Source: Lumbricus terrestris (Eukaryota; Annelida; Clitellata; Crassiclitellata; Lumbricidae). From it: a stretch of DNA of 64,000 nt. The notes under the pieces were generated by a model. That model saw only the letters and a program-made list of their open reading frames with translations, did not search any database and was not told the DNA's origin. Shown one piece after another: positions 48,931 through 62,225 of this stretch. Each line of letters begins with the position of its first letter. Within the stretch, counting starts at the first letter, position 1. The translations under genes were made by a program, and so were the position numbers. The stretch lies in NCBI GenBank assembly GCA_949752735.1, contig OX457047.1, forward strand, positions 14,609,674-14,673,673, given 5' to 3'.

Positions 48931-48994
<64 letters not shown>

Positions 48995-49655
48995 AGCATT
49001 ACTCCGAAATATTGGATAAACATCTAGCCTACATGCTTTAGGGTATAACAACTGTCAAAACTTGTGCTTGTCCGATATATGTCTATTAGTTTTGTTCTTT
49101 AAAGCCCAAGGTCTGAAATCGGCAGTTTCTCCGTAAACCAGACACGTGACGCATTCAGTAACGCTTACTATAGGCCTATAGACGTGCTTGTCAATCAGCC
49201 TGTGCCTCAGCTTGCCTGCAGACTATAGTGCCCAGGGATCATTCCACTCGCTACACATGCCGAGCTGACGGGTTCCTCCAAGGTTATTTATATGCAAATT
49301 AGCTAAACCTTGTTTGCCTTCAAGATCTTAATTGCCACTCACCTGTGTCTTTAGGCCTACCTCAGCCTAGGTCGTACAAGTGTTCCTTTGTTTATACATA
49401 ACACATGTAAATAATCATTTTACGTCGTCCCTCCTAATGGGTCAGGGCTGTTTATATTTGGGCATCTCAATTGGCCAGCTATAGGCCTACATATAATAGT
49501 TCCTTGCTCGGTAACATATCGTGTCTTAATAGGTAAAAGTTCCTTGTTTTATAATCAACAATGTCCAAGCCTTTCAAATATACAGCTTTGCACCCCTAAG
49601 TTTTGACAGTTGTTATACCCTAAAGCATGTAGGCTAGATATTTATCTAATATTCC
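48134..49655. other. intergenic with (ATC)n array
   Basis: (ATC)n/(GTC)n at 48829-48996. Otherwise no gene. It should contain the promoter of the minus-strand gene; a CCAAT at 48470 is noted without further support. Confidence 0.5.
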
Positions 49656-49659
49656 TTTT

Positions 49660-49845
49660 AATGATTCAATCTGACACACCACAGAATGATTACAAGTACA
49701 TGTTATAGATCACTCTCTGACACATTCTATAAGCACTTAAAAACTGTTCTGTTTGTCCGTACTGGAGTCGGGAGCGCCTCTAAGTAGTTTCCTTGAAGAG
49801 GCGCTATATAAATACTCGAATGAATGAATGAATGAATGAATGAAA
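49660..49845 (+). mobile_element. CR1/L2-like LINE 3' end
   Basis: FYKHLKTVLFVRTGVGSAS is readable at about 49718-49775 and resembles the SFKxxLKTFLF end of CR1/L2 RTs. The tail GGGAGCGCCTCTAAGTAG ... TTGAAGAGGCGCTATATAAA follows, ending in (GAAT)n. This links the LINE protein end to the same tail that SINE family A carries. Confidence 0.65.
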
Positions 49846-49901
49846 TACGGCCCACTGTAGCACGACACGCAGGTCGGCTTTACAGCAGTGGGTTCGGTAA
49901 C

Positions 49902-50345
49902 TTAACTAATGAATGAGTGAATCTTATTTCCGTTTAGATGTTGGTGCTTGAAACACAATTCTTGGTTGTCCAATACTGAGCCACGCCTCTGAAGCGATCC
50001 TGCTTCCATATATCGCACTTTCGACTTTTCAATAGTTGCTCTGCCCTCTGTTCGACCTGATTTGATACATAACATTCCATTTCGATCAAGAAGCACCCGC
50101 TTCAATATAGTTGCTCTGCCCCTCTGTTCCTCTGGCAATCGGACTCGACCTTTCTTCGAATACCTATTTTGATGCAGGCCTCTGACGACACAGCAGGCCT
50201 CTGACGATACAGCGGTCGAGAGCAAGCTGGAGTCCTGAATTTCGTTTTCGAGTGGCGCTTTAGAAGTGTGGAGGTCACGATCGTAAAATGAAGGAGCTAT
50301 ATGAATGTGGAAGAGTTGCATCAACTTCCTATAAACAGTCGCCAT
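49902..50345 (-). CDS. hypothetical protein, 147 residues, possible divergent gene
   Basis: Open frame with a strong start context (AAGATGG at 50345). The N-terminus MATVYRKLMQLFHIHIAPSF then DRDLHTSKAPL looks like a mitochondrial targeting sequence with a cleavage-like LHTS, but I cannot match the rest to a known family. RGRATILKRVLLD and EGRATIEKSKVR are an internal duplication. The 3' end runs toward the GAATGA-type tail of the LINE, so the final residues may be repeat-derived, and splicing (an AG-GTATTC donor near 50162) is possible. It points away from FZR1, 1.3 kb off; a shared promoter is possible. It may be non-coding. Confidence 0.3.
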   Translation of the reverse strand: MATVYRKLMQLFHIHIAPSFYDRDLHTSKAPLENEIQDSSLLSTAVSSEACCVVRGLHQNRYSKKGRVRLPEEQRGRATILKRVLLDRNGMLCIKSGRTEGRATIEKSKVRYMEAGSLQRRGSVLDNQELCFKHQHLNGNKIHSFIS

Positions 50346-50811
50346 CTTAATTTACTGTTGTGTTGATTTGTGGAATTTTCTGATACAACTTTTACAGACT
50401 GTGAAGTATGTAATTTATGTTTTGATCGTGAATATATGTTTGTGAAACAGCATGGTATGTTTCTTTTGTAGCTAAATGAGATTGTTTCCAAGCAATATAA
50501 CTGGACAGCAGTGAAATGTGTTCAGGACACATCACTAGCTACACCAAACATGAAGCGTCTCAGAGGCCGGACATGAAAACGGATCTTTTACAGTAACTGA
50601 TAAGCAATGAAATTTGATAGGTATATAATGCGTCAACGCATTTTATTGTCTTTACAAATTAGTATCGATAATTGTTCACTGTGAATTAAAGATCGACAAA
50701 TTGCCAATGTTTTTCCGGTGAACATGAAATTCTTTTGAACAAAAATACGAAAATTTCTGTTATTGGCTATCTAATCTATCTATCAGGCCATAGGTAAGAA
50801 ATATAAAGAGG

Positions 50812-51300
50812 GGGGTAATCTATCGTTTTAACGGAATTAATTATTTGCCATTTTGTCCACTATCGTTTTAGCGGAATTAATTATTCGCCATTGCATGGGA
50901 TATAGCGATGATGGCATACAAGTTGGATTGACAAAAAGAATTCTGCTAAATAGAAGTCGGATTGATGAAATAATTTTTCACGCAATAGAAGTGAGATTTG
51001 CGAAAACATTATTGCTGAAATTGGAACTGGATTGATGAAAAATAATTGTTATTTAAATAAAAGTTGAATTGATAAAAAAACTGTTATTGTTGAAATAGAA
51101 GCTGGATTGGTTAAAGGAAATCTTGACTAAATTGAAATCTGATTGATGATAATGATTTATGCCAAAGTAGAAGACGGAATGTTGAAAAATAATGATGCTG
51201 CGACTGCCCAAAAATCTCGTATAATTTATTCTGCTATTCCGTTTTCCGGAATGAGAAAAATAATTAATTCCGTTAAAGCGATAGATTACCAAGAGGGGCG
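50812..51300. repeat. inverted-repeat (foldback-like) segment upstream of FZR1
   Basis: AGGGGGGTAATCTATCGTTT then ACGGAATTAATTATT at 50809-50846 is mirrored by AATAATTAATTCCGTTAAAG then CGATAGATTACCAAGAGGGG at about 51257-51298. The left arm is itself partly duplicated at 50859-50893. Between them are degenerate GATTGATGAAA / GAAATAGAAG repeats. Probably a small foldback transposon. Confidence 0.65.
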
Positions 51301-51559
51301 TCCAAAAAAGCATTTGAGCTTCAAAGTCATGACCACCCGTTGAACAAAATGCAACATATGTTATTTTCTGTCTTGAAGACAGATATTGACGTGATTGTGG
51401 CTTACTATTGGTATTGGTTAATGTTCTGTGCATTAGACACCAGAGAAATAGAAGTTACTGCCTGTCGCATCAGTGGATTTTGGAGCTAGAACAACTATAT
51501 TTCAAATGCTATGCTTTATTTCTTCAGTGAATTTCTGATTTATACAATTTTCTTTCCAG

Positions 51560-51676
51560 ATTGACTATTAACTTTGGCGGAGTCTGATGCCCTGCAGTTC
51601 AGAAACCTTGGAACAGCATTCAGAACTTTAACTACGTTGAAAACCTTTAATTCAGCTTTGAAATTCAATAAAAGCA
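51560..51676 (+). other. FZR1: FZR1 5' UTR part of first coding exon
   Basis: A pyrimidine-rich acceptor (TTTTCTTTCCAG) ends at 51559, so the first coding exon is probably spliced to an upstream untranslated exon whose position I cannot fix. Alternatively transcription starts nearby. Confidence 0.5.
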
Positions 51677-54600
51677 ATGGATCCTGAATTTGAGCAACGC
51701 CTGCTTCATGTCCAGAATGGCCAGAGATCAGCAAACAGTCCTGTAAGATTTCACTGTTCATTTTAAGGCATGCTTAGGCTACCTAGATGACATGTTGATT
51801 AACAAGCAGAGTAAGTTACTAATAGCATTTAGAAAGAGGAGAGCTGAAGTAGAGTGCACTGAGAACAAATAATGTGGACATTTTGATCAATTGCTTAGTA
51901 CTGTCACAGTGTTATGTTGGAGAGGTGATTTTAGTGGTAAAAGAATTACAAGTATTGCTGTGTAATTAAATTATAATGAATATTTTGATGAAAGAAGTCA
52001 GATGCTGGTATAATGTAAAGACTTTGGTATACACTGGTGAATGTTTTTTGTGTGTGTGTCGTGTGTTAGGTTTATCGAAGTCCAGTCAAGGAGAGTTATG
52101 GCGATCGTTTCATACCAACACGAAGCAAAGCAGTCTGGCGGATCAACTTTGACCTTAAGCCTGTGAGTCAGATGTCAGAATTGGCATTCTTTGACAGTGT
52201 TATCTTCTTTTGCTGAAAATAGTTGCAGAAGCAATATTTCCTCAAATAGTCAGCATCAGCCTTAGTTTTCTTAACTTCCTTTTGATGTGCATGACAGTTT
52301 AAGAATGCCTTGAATTCTGACTTTGAGTGGTTGTGTCAGGTAATGTGATGATTTGGTATTTCATGCTTTCTATAACTCTGCCACTGGTTGCACTCTGCCA
52401 GTGCCAGTCCCAAGCCTGGCTAAAGGAGGAGGGCGTCGATAATGGTCTTTGTTACCACACAGTGCCGTTAAACTGCAAATACCACAATAATTTCTATAAT
52501 GTGGTTGACTTAGCCAATATGAGATTAGATGAAAGATTGTGTCTACATAATATAAATGTTGACTTTCTGTTTGACTGACAGGAGAACTTGATGCACAATG
52601 TTGTGCCGGCTGTTAGCTATCCGAAAGTGAATCCTGACAGTTCGAAGGACAGTGCTGCTTACATGTGCTTACTCAAGAATGAACTGCTCAACGCAGGCAT
52701 CGAAGACGTTAAAGACCAAACTAACGATGGACAAAGAGCGGCGCTTGTCCAACGAGAACAGAAAAACCTCTTTCAGGTTGATGCAGTTTAATAGTTAATT
52801 TTGGATGCAGACAAAGTTAAATTTATTCATAAGCTTCTGCTTCTGTTTGGTATGCATATTAAATTATGTTTGTAACAGACTTTCTTTCAGTTTATTTCTG
52901 TGTTGATGTGTTTCTTCATAAAATTGGCTTGTTTCTAGTTGAACGTTGGATACAACACTGACTTGTGAAAGTATTCGTAATTTGATATTTGATAAGTTTA
53001 GTGATGTCAATGTGCATTGTTAGAAATTTAAGTTAAGACAACTTGAAGTTTAAATGTTTGTTTTGTTTTAGTATCGTGTATGCAGTGCCCCTACTTCCTG
53101 CGAATCATCGCCATATTCACTGTCTCCGGTTGGAAGCAAAAGCCAGAGGTTGCTTAGATCACCTCGAAAGGTTAATTGTCAATTTTAACCTGTTTTTGGC
53201 ACGAAATAATGTTTCTTGAGTCTATAATATCTAGAGATTTTTTCTTTGACTAAATATATTTTACATTTTATTGCTTTCATCCACAGAAGTGCTGTCGACC
53301 ACAGACGACTCCATAAACAAATTCATTGATCCTTTATACTTAAAACAATGAGAGTTTGCTGAAAAAGACTGCGAAACCAAAGCCGCAAGTTGTTAGAGCG
53401 TTAAGTATTGAAACAAATCATAACGTTTCTTTCTCAACCTTTAAATTTCTTTCCTGATTAATACTAATTTGCAAGACTGCTTTATTTAGGAGTAGAAATT
53501 GAATTTTCAATTGAAAAATTTAATTTCTGGACTTAAAACATGTTAAATTTTGAATGCCGTAACTTTTGAACAGGCTGTGAGAAAGATCTCGCGGATTCCC
53601 TTCAAAGTGCTTGATGCGCCTGAGCTGCAGGACGACTTCTATCTGAACCTCGTTGACTGGTCGTCACAGAACATCCTCAGCGTTGGTCTTGGGTCTTGTG
53701 TCTACTTGTGGAGTGCATGTACAAGTCAGGTGATAAATACCGTTCACTTTTGTAGTTAGTTTTGCCCGGATACTTTACATAAATTCTTGCATATCAGATA
53801 TTTTTGGCCCTTGTTCTGGTCCCTTCAGATATTTATGGTTTTTGGATTTTTTAAGAGCGTGTATGCTGCGGTTGTGAGACTGTGCATAATGTATATGCTG
53901 TAATTGTTGTGCAGTGTGTATACTGTAATTGTGGTGGAGTACTGTGTAATCACTGTGTATGCTATAATTGTGATAAGTGTGAATGCTGTGGTTGTGGTGC
54001 AGTGTGGACTCGTTTATATGTGTGTCCAGTTCATGTTATCCCGCTAATGTTTCCCGAAACTATTATTCTGACATGATTTACAAGTGCAATGTACCAGATT
54101 TGCTGCAGCAATAAATATTGAGAGTTTCCAGTATTGACCCTTTTTTCCATGTTTCCTGGTGTTTGTAATGTTTAATATTTATAATTATTGAATTATGTGG
54201 CTGTAACAGTTGGATGATTTCTACTTTGTAGGTTACAAGGTTATGCGATTTGTCGTGTGAAACGGACTCTGTGACTTCAGTATCCTGGAGTGAGCGAGTG
54301 AGTTTGCGGAACTTTTCATTCTGAGTACAATTTGCAAAAATGCGCATCCTGTCATGTTTATTGTGTTAGTCACCAAGAGGTCTAACTGGGCACTTCTGAG
54401 GAATGATTTATGGTTTCTTTAAATTTTCTGGTTTTTTATGTTTTCTATGATGTAATGATATGTGACGTCGGAGTTCGAAACTCGTCGCTTGTCGCTTCCT
54501 AGATATTGTGTTATTTCTATCCAGACTGGGCTAAAGCTTTGGTGTTTTTGAGACTGGCTTTAGCTGGCAACTTTTATTCTTAGCAGTTGCTGCTTGTTCT

Positions 54601-55349
54601 GGTTGGTATTGGCATGATCTTTCTCTTTGAACGTTTAGTGTCTGACCTATTCTCATCCCCTTTTACAATCATCAGTTCACCAACCAGCCACTTAGCTAAT
54701 TGCTTTGGAGCACAGTTACATAGTTACATTTTGGTACTTGGTTGTACAGAGCAAGCAGTACCAACGCTCTATCACCCACTAATTGTAGTTCAGCTAGGTG
54801 AAACTTGAGAAGCTTGCTTTGTCTGCACACAACCTCAGTCACTAGTCTACCTTATGCAATGCTACAGAAGAAGTTTTCCTAAACTGACTGTCTGCTTTCG
54901 TGATGATTTAAAACAGAGTTCCTTTATAATGGCATTCTGAAAGGTCAGCCATTGTTTATTTTTAGCAAACCATGATCTTAGATTTCACTGCATGATCCGA
55001 TAATTATGCAAAGGTAAAGGTGCGTAGGTCAAGGTTCTTGTCTGTTTTTCAGAATTTGCATAATCGAGATTTTGAACTTTGTGTGTTTGTTTAGGGTAAC
55101 CTCATTGCAGTTGGCACACACAAGGGTTTCACACAAATCTGGGATGTAACGGCAAACAAAAAACTGTCGACACTTTCTGGTCATCATGCTCGTGTCGGTT
55201 AGTCAAGATTTCTTTCTTACTTGCTGTGTTAGGGTAATCATACTTAAAACCTAAGGATTGATGACAATATAGTTTGAAAGAAGTTGCATCATGTCCTTTT
55301 AAAAACTATTGCCATTTTTATTACTGGTCATCATGCCTGTGTCAGTTAG

Positions 55350-55381
<32 letters not shown>

Positions 55382-58300
55382 TGTTACTGTAATCCTACTT
55401 AATCTAAGAATTGGTGTCAGCTATATTTTTAAAGTTCTAAGTTAGATTAAGCTCTTTATAAGACTATAGCCAATTTTATTTTAAGTACTGATTTTCAAGA
55501 AACTTAGACTAGCCTCAAAAGCAAATCATGTGTTCGGATGAAACACGCCGATTCTTTAGGATGAATAAGCAAGCTGACAACTATAGCGGAGAGGAAATAA
55601 GAGAAAGACAAAATACTGTCAGTTAATTGGCAAATTGTTGACCATTGATGTAAAAGTTTTAGCAAAGACCTCATTACTGAATGTTAGAAACTGTCGTCCT
55701 TAAATGCCTTTTGCTCAAATTCGTCCTTGCCATGTTTAGCATTCTATTTTCCATTAATTCTGCCATACAAAATTGGAAACTACATAAAGGTATGACTCAG
55801 CAAAAAGTAAAGTACGGTAAAGTAATATACTGGTGTGCATTGCTTCTTAATGAAGATTAGACGGATTTTTGGTTTTTATACGATCACAGTTGATCAGTGT
55901 TTTGACAGTATTTCATCTGATTCATATATGCAGTTTCATTGATCTAGCCACAATGGAGTGAGTGATATCTACTGATGACGACTGCCATAACCCATAACCA
56001 TGAATGCTCCACATGTTGTTTCCCTCTAGCCACTTTGATTCAAAGCATCAGATTATTGTAATATGAAACACAGATTTAATTCTGACATAAGTCATTTGTG
56101 ATATTAGGTGCACTTGCATGGAATGGCGATCTGTTGGCTTCTGGAAGCAGAGATCGAATGATTCTTCTTCGAGACACACGAACTCCTTCAGTTGTCCCAG
56201 AAAAGAAGCTTGCTGGACATCGTCAAGAGGTTTGTTAAGCCTATTAGCCTTCTTTGACAAAATCTTGTTATAAAGCAGCTTTCGATATAGTTCTTAACAA
56301 TAGCTATATATGGAAATTTTTTGGTTAAATGAAAATTTTGCATTTTGTGGCAAATTCAGAATGAAATAGTTTATCAGCGTGAAATCATTGCAGGTGTGTG
56401 GACTGAAGTGCCCATTTTGTGGTAAATTCCGAATGAAATAGTTTATAAGCGTGAATCATTGCAGGTGTGTGGACTGAAGTGTTTATTTTTTTGTAAATTC
56501 CGAATGAAATAGTTTATCAGCGTATATAAATCATTGCAGGTGTGTGGACTGAAGTGGTCGCCTGACAATCAACATTTGGCGTCTGGTGGAAACGATAATA
56601 AACTCTTCGTATGGAACTCACGAACTGTCGCTCCACTCCAGACCTACTCCGAACACATGGCTGCTGTGAAGGCAATTGCCTGGTCGCCCCACCAACACGG
56701 CCTGCTGGCCAGCGGAGGTGGAACAGCCGACCGGAGAATACGCTTCTGGAATACGATCACAGGCCGACCACTTCAGTGCGTTGATACAGGATCACAGGTC
56801 TGCAACCTGGCCTGGTCGAAACATTCAAGCGAACTGGTTCGTTCCGTTCACCTTTCTATTATTTATTCATTCGGTTGAGTTTATGTTGAATAATTGAAGT
56901 GCACTGTTTCACAGCGTTTCTGTTGTTCGTTGGTTTCACAACAAGTGTTAATGGACTTTACAGCACTACCATAATCAACTGTGATTCCACTTGTAAGGTT
57001 TTGTTGTTGATTGTGAGTCTGATGATTTCTGTTGCACCATCTGTTGTGACCTACTTCTCAGATGCTTTTTTCTGTCTGCCGTGAGCACAGATGCTTGTAG
57101 CTGTGTGACAACAAATACTCTTTTACAATTGTATGCTGAAGTCTGTCTATGGAGATATTACAACTATTTGAACATCAAAGGCATAAATATGTATTGGTCG
57201 CTATTTAGCTCGAAGATTCATTATTCTACTTAACCCCTTTCAGATACCAACATCCATCGTGTTGCTGTTATGCATGAGTTTCTCTCTTGTGTTGTACAGT
57301 GAGACTTCTTTACTTTCAGACCTTATTATGGATGGTTCAGGTTTTCAAATTGTATTAGTAGATGAGAGATGAAGCTGTGCATTGAAAGTTGTTCATCTAG
57401 GATTTTTCATATATTGTGATTTGAGTTGATCGTTTTCATTCCAGGTGAGCACACACGGCTATTCTCAGAACCAGATACTTGTCTGGAAGTACCCATCGCT
57501 TGTTCAGATTGCCAAATTGACCGGTCACACGTTTCGAGTTCTGTACTTGGTGAGTCAGTTGCTCCTCCGTCTTTTTCTAGCCAAGAGAATTTATCATCTT
57601 ATCTTAAGTAACGATTGACTGAGTCCTGTCTTGCTTACTATACTGCTGAAAAGAAACTTAGAAATGTCTGTAAATATAAGGTGCTGGTTGTATAAGGAAA
57701 TTTGTTGTCCTGCTTCTAATATTTGAATGGTCATAGATGCTTACATTGTGGCAAAAAGTAGACGGCACTGCATTGCTTTTCGTTAGTGCGCTCAATTGAA
57801 AATGGCATGTTGTGATTGACCGTATTGTTGATTGAACTGCACGATGTGGTTTTTGTAAACATGTAACAGGAACAAGTTATCTGAGAATTATGCTTTGTGG
57901 TATTGTGTTTGCTTTAATGTCTGTGCATTGAACCTCCAACATCCAAGCCGGTGTAGCATGTGTTTGATTTTAAAAAATCTGCCATAGATAGCAAGTTCTT
58001 GTGTCATGTATTAACACATTTTACATGCCAAATAGATTTATATCAGGAGCCATGTCTCATTGTCTCAATTGTCTCAATTGTCTCATTGTTCTCAATTGTC
58101 TCATTGTCTCAATTGCATGTTAGGAGGATTTATGTATCAACTGTTCTGCATTTTTATTTACTAATTGTATGGCATTCTGTACGTAAATTGATTTGGATAT
58201 ACAAGGCTGTAGAAGGTGGAGAGTGATGGTAACTTTTGGAAAGCCATTATAGTCTGTTGAACTGGAAATCTGAGTAATATAGTCAGATCTTTATATTTAT

Positions 58301-59046
58301 TATTTTTTAGTTAAAAGAATCTTCTTGTTCTGATCATTTGTTTGATGGCATCTGATTGCAGGCTATGTCACCAGATGGCGAATCGATCGTAACTGGTGCA
58401 GGCGATGAAACTCTGCGATTCTGGAATGTCTTCAGCAAAACTAGATCAACAAAGGTAGTCGGTTCAGATATAATTATTCGGATATCAGTTGATCTCTCTT
58501 TGTTTATGAAATTTTATCAAAATAGTTTAGAATGTTTTCAATTATTATTCTTCATTTCATGAGAATTTTACGTTTAGGATTTTCGTAGTTTTACTTAAAA
58601 CATTGATGTTCCTGTTTAATTTTTCAATAGTATAATTTTACATAACTTTTGACTTCTTTATGGGCAGTGTAAATGCATGCAGCATAATAAATTGTTATTG
58701 CCATGCATTGTTACTATTGCTATTGCGTAATAATTGCTATTGCCATGCATTGTTAATATTGTTATTGCGTAGTAATTGTTATTACCATGCATTGTTAATA
58801 TTGTTATTGCGTAATAATTGTTATTGCCATGCATTGTTAATATTGTTATTGCATAATAATTGTTATTGCCATGCATTGTTAATATTGCTATTGCGTAATA
58901 TTTGTAATAATTGTTTTTGCAATGCATTGTTAATATTGTTATTGCGTAATAATTGTTATTGCCATGCATTTTTAATATTGTTTGAAATATTTTTGTTTTC
59001 ACAGGAGACTAAATCAGCGTTGAATTTGTTCACAAGAATACGATGA
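51677..59046 (+). CDS. FZR1: Fizzy-related / Cdh1, APC/C activator (12 coding exons, 478 residues)
   Basis: Coding exons: 51677-51742, 52070-52162, 52582-52776, 53072-53170, 53574-53729, 54232-54297, 55095-55197, 56108-56229, 56540-56836, 57445-57549, 58362-58454, 59005-59046. All have AG/GT boundaries; all junctions are phase 0 except exon 7/8. The joined protein starts [10 protein letters not shown] and ends [10 protein letters not shown]. It is a WD40 activator that brings substrates to the anaphase-promoting complex in late mitosis and G1. Seen: C-box DRFIPTR (about 34-40), SPYSLSP and LLRSPRK Cdk-type sites, [20 protein letters not shown] leading into seven WD repeats ([42 protein letters not shown]), and the C-terminal Ile-Arg tail that docks on APC3. 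Similarity to vertebrate FZR1 (about 493-496 residues) is very high, and no part is missing. Poly(A) site not determined. Confidence 0.97.
52377..52485 (+). repeat. about 105-bp interspersed repeat, copy 3, in FZR1 intron 2
   Basis: GCCACTGGTTGCACTCTGCC to AACTGCAAATACCAC, nearly identical to 21634-21741. It lies about 100 bp before exon 3. Confidence 0.8.
56355..56556 (+). repeat. triplicated 3' splice site of FZR1 exon 9
   Basis: The string ATTGCAGGTGTGTGGACTG, i.e. acceptor plus exon start, occurs with its intronic upstream GAATGAAATAGTTTAT at 56394, 56465 and 56540 (exon starts). The last is used, since only it continues the conserved coding. Use of either upstream copy would read into TAG after 15 codons. 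Confidence 0.9.
58690..58985. repeat. about 42-bp minisatellite in the last FZR1 intron
   Basis: Around seven imperfect units built from TTGCCATGCATTGTTAATAT and TGTTATTGCGTAATAATTG. The array ends 20 bp before the exon 12 acceptor. Confidence 0.92.
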
Positions 59047-62000
59047 ATTGTCTATGCTCAGCTTGAAGAAGATAGCGCATTGTTACGTCATCAGGAATTG
59101 AGTCTTGTGCTCTTGTTCATCTTTGTTAGACAATGGACCTTATTTGGTTTTCATCAAGGGCAGGAACACCCATGAGATCAACAGGTGGAATAATTTGATT
59201 GACAGATTGACAAGATGAACTAGAACGTTGACTATTAGAAAAGACTAAATGACCTTAGGATGTATGGATGGGTTAAAGAATGTGTAGAAAAGTACACAGT
59301 CTCTAGGCGCACGAGTGTGTTTGTGTATCCCTTTATGCATTGCATGCATATATGTATGTATGTTTATTTGCATGTGTGGTACCCATTTGTGAGTCTTTAC
59401 CTGACTATTTCCTGATTTTTCTTGGTGCATCCTAAGAATTGGACAGAATGATGCATTTGCTGTCATTTCTGTTAGCACCAGATCAAGTTTAACCCAGGTT
59501 TTTTGGTTTGTAATCATAAGCCATTCAATGGCTGAGTTTTCTGTGAAGGATGTTTTTGTTAGGATGTTGTGAAATTGTTGGTTTTATTTATATTAGTGAG
59601 AGTGAAACGATTTAATTTTATTGACAGTTCTTCTGTTAGTCTATCAAAGTTTTTCTATGCAGTATGATTTGATGACAGTTTTCAACGGCATGGGTACAGG
59701 TGGATGCCTAAATTCCTTTGATTATGTGAACCTAGGATCTATCTGCCTGATGGTTTGTACATTAGGTGAATGTTCCTCCAGCCTCTGCACCTTGAAAGAC
59801 GGTTGATGACATGAATGCTTAAAAACATTACATGCTGGGAATTTACTTGAAGACCGCTATTCGCTGTATTTAATTCAAAGTTTTGATCTGATTCTGTTTG
59901 GTGAAATTTGTTTTTCAAATTTTGTGTGTGCTTGGTCTTTGAAAGCCTTTTTGCACTGATAAAATGAGACATCTGATTTTAGATTGTCTATTTTTGGGGT
60001 TGCCAACAACAGAGACAACAACTAAGAACTTTAGGCATTTTATGTAATATGGCCAATGTTTCCTGCTCAATTATTTTCATGAGGACAACTTAATACCGTG
60101 TAATATAGTCCTGCTTTGTTTAACAATCAGCTCTTGTATTAAGTGGGGTGTTTCAATTGATAATTGTAATTATTATGAAAAATGCAGAGTAAGTTTATTA
60201 TTCTTAATATTATTTCAGATAAAAAATATGGCTGAATTTGAAGTGTTTTGTTCCAGGGTGTAATTTCTTATTTCAGTTAAAAATTTAGCTGAAGTAACAA
60301 TTAAATAACTTCCCATTATTTGATTCCAAACCATTATAATAACTGAGGTTTTGAATGACATGTGGGCTGCTTAGACAGGGGAATGGAGGGGGCCGATTGT
60401 TGGACCGTTGCCATGTTTGCACTTCAGCCAAAATGTCCTGTAACTTAAGGAAAAGCCACTGAACTAGTATTGAACAATAGTAGCTTATTATGATGTTATA
60501 ATACCTTTGTTTATGATGGTAATCTGAGTTTATGTTACTTGTATGGTAAATTGGTTTTTCAAAGAGATACGGTATTTCATAATCTTCTATTTGACAGAAG
60601 TTCTCATGAAGTAAGATCTGTAGCGACAAATGGTGTAGGCAGAAAATATGGAAAGGACAATGAGATTGATGGGGCAAATGTGACTTCTGTTTTTATACAG
60701 CATACAAGACCTTCTATAGTTTATGACTGTTTTTTGGTAATATTCCTTAACAAATTTTAACAGCAAGCTGCATTGATGTCTCAGTCACTCTAGTACATGA
60801 TTGTTGTTAACGTGCTATAGCCGATCTTCAAGTTAAACCATTTATTTTCGTCTATGGTCCTATGTTACAGGCTGCGACAATTGGACTCGTGTGTAATTTA
60901 TCTTGTTGACAGTAAATTCCGACACAGTTGGTCTTAGTACATTTGTGCGTTGTGTTAGGTGTATATTAGTTTGTGCAATTTAAACAAAGATGTCCTAGTA
61001 TTTTGTTGTTGCAAATGATAATTTTATTTCAACGATTTCTCATGATTGATTCTTGATTAGTTGACTGATTCTTGATTAGTCGATTGATTCATGATTAGTC
61101 AATTGATTCTTGATTAGTCAATTGATTCATGATTAGTCAATTGATTCTTGATTAGTCAATTGATTCTTGATTAGTCGATTGATTCATGATTAGTTGATTG
61201 ATTCTTGATTAGTTGATTGATTCTTGATTAGTTGATTGATTCTTGATTAGTTGAGTTAAATGCTCTGCTGCATCAAATCCTTTTGTTCTGTCACATAAAT
61301 CCAGAAAGAGAGATTTCTGCTACGAAATAATAGAATCTTTAGACTTCGGTCGTTTGTTAATGTGCGCTTGACAACCATTGCAGTTTGTATAATTATGAGG
61401 CATTAATAAAACATTCACTTGCACATATTTGCTGCATATAAGTTGTTTCAATGTGCGCTTCCAGACTGAGAGTGTACATGCAAGTCAGGTGTCAGTGCTA
61501 GTTGGTGCAAACTGCTATTTAACAATAGTTGTCTGAATTACAATGTATAGTTTGCTAGGAGTTTTTCATTGTAATTTTATTTGTAAATTATTATTCTTTG
61601 TTTTGACTGAAGTCTGAAGTAAAACTTCATGCGACTATCTTCATCAAAGTCTGTCAAGTCGACAGTAAATTAAATTAAATTTTGTCGAATGAAAATTTTA
61701 TTTTTAATTTCCATGCTCGTAAACATGAAACTTTAGAAATGACTTTTAAGACGAGATGAGCATCCTTTAAGTTGTATTTGGATTTGGTTTTAAAATAATT
61801 TTGCTAACTTGTAAAATTATTCTGTGTTTGCTTATTTGTGACTTTTATAATTTAGTTACTGGTACACGCATGACACACTGCACTGGCTTCCAGTCATGAA
61901 GCCTATAGGATAGCTGTACTAGGTAGTCTGGCGATTCTTTTTTAGTAGTGCCCCTGCCTACCTGTGTACTTTTTTGTCCAGTCTCATATAAGTGACCAGA

Positions 62001-62225
62001 ACCAGCAGCAACTCCGCTGATCATCATCATGTCTTCTAAGACATCACCAGATGCCTTGTGTATTTGACACTGACACCATTGGAATTAATAATTTTGCAAT
62101 CACATCTAGAATCATAGTAAATTATTTTTTATTTAGACCTAATTATTACTTTAATACTTTAACTAATTAGACAGAGAAAAGAAGAAAAGTGATAAACTAA
62201 AAGTGAAGAATTTAACGTAAAAACA
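59047..62225. other. FZR1 3' flank / UTR, no further gene seen
   Basis: AT-rich. Contains a 19-bp minisatellite at 61036-61255. AATAAA occurs near 61405 but is far from the stop; the transcript end cannot be fixed. Scattered open frames show no domains. Confidence 0.45.
61036..61255. repeat. 19-bp minisatellite (TTGATTCTTGATTAGTTGA)n
   Basis: About 12 units with TTCTTG/TTCATG and GTTG/GTCA variants. Downstream of FZR1. Confidence 0.95.
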
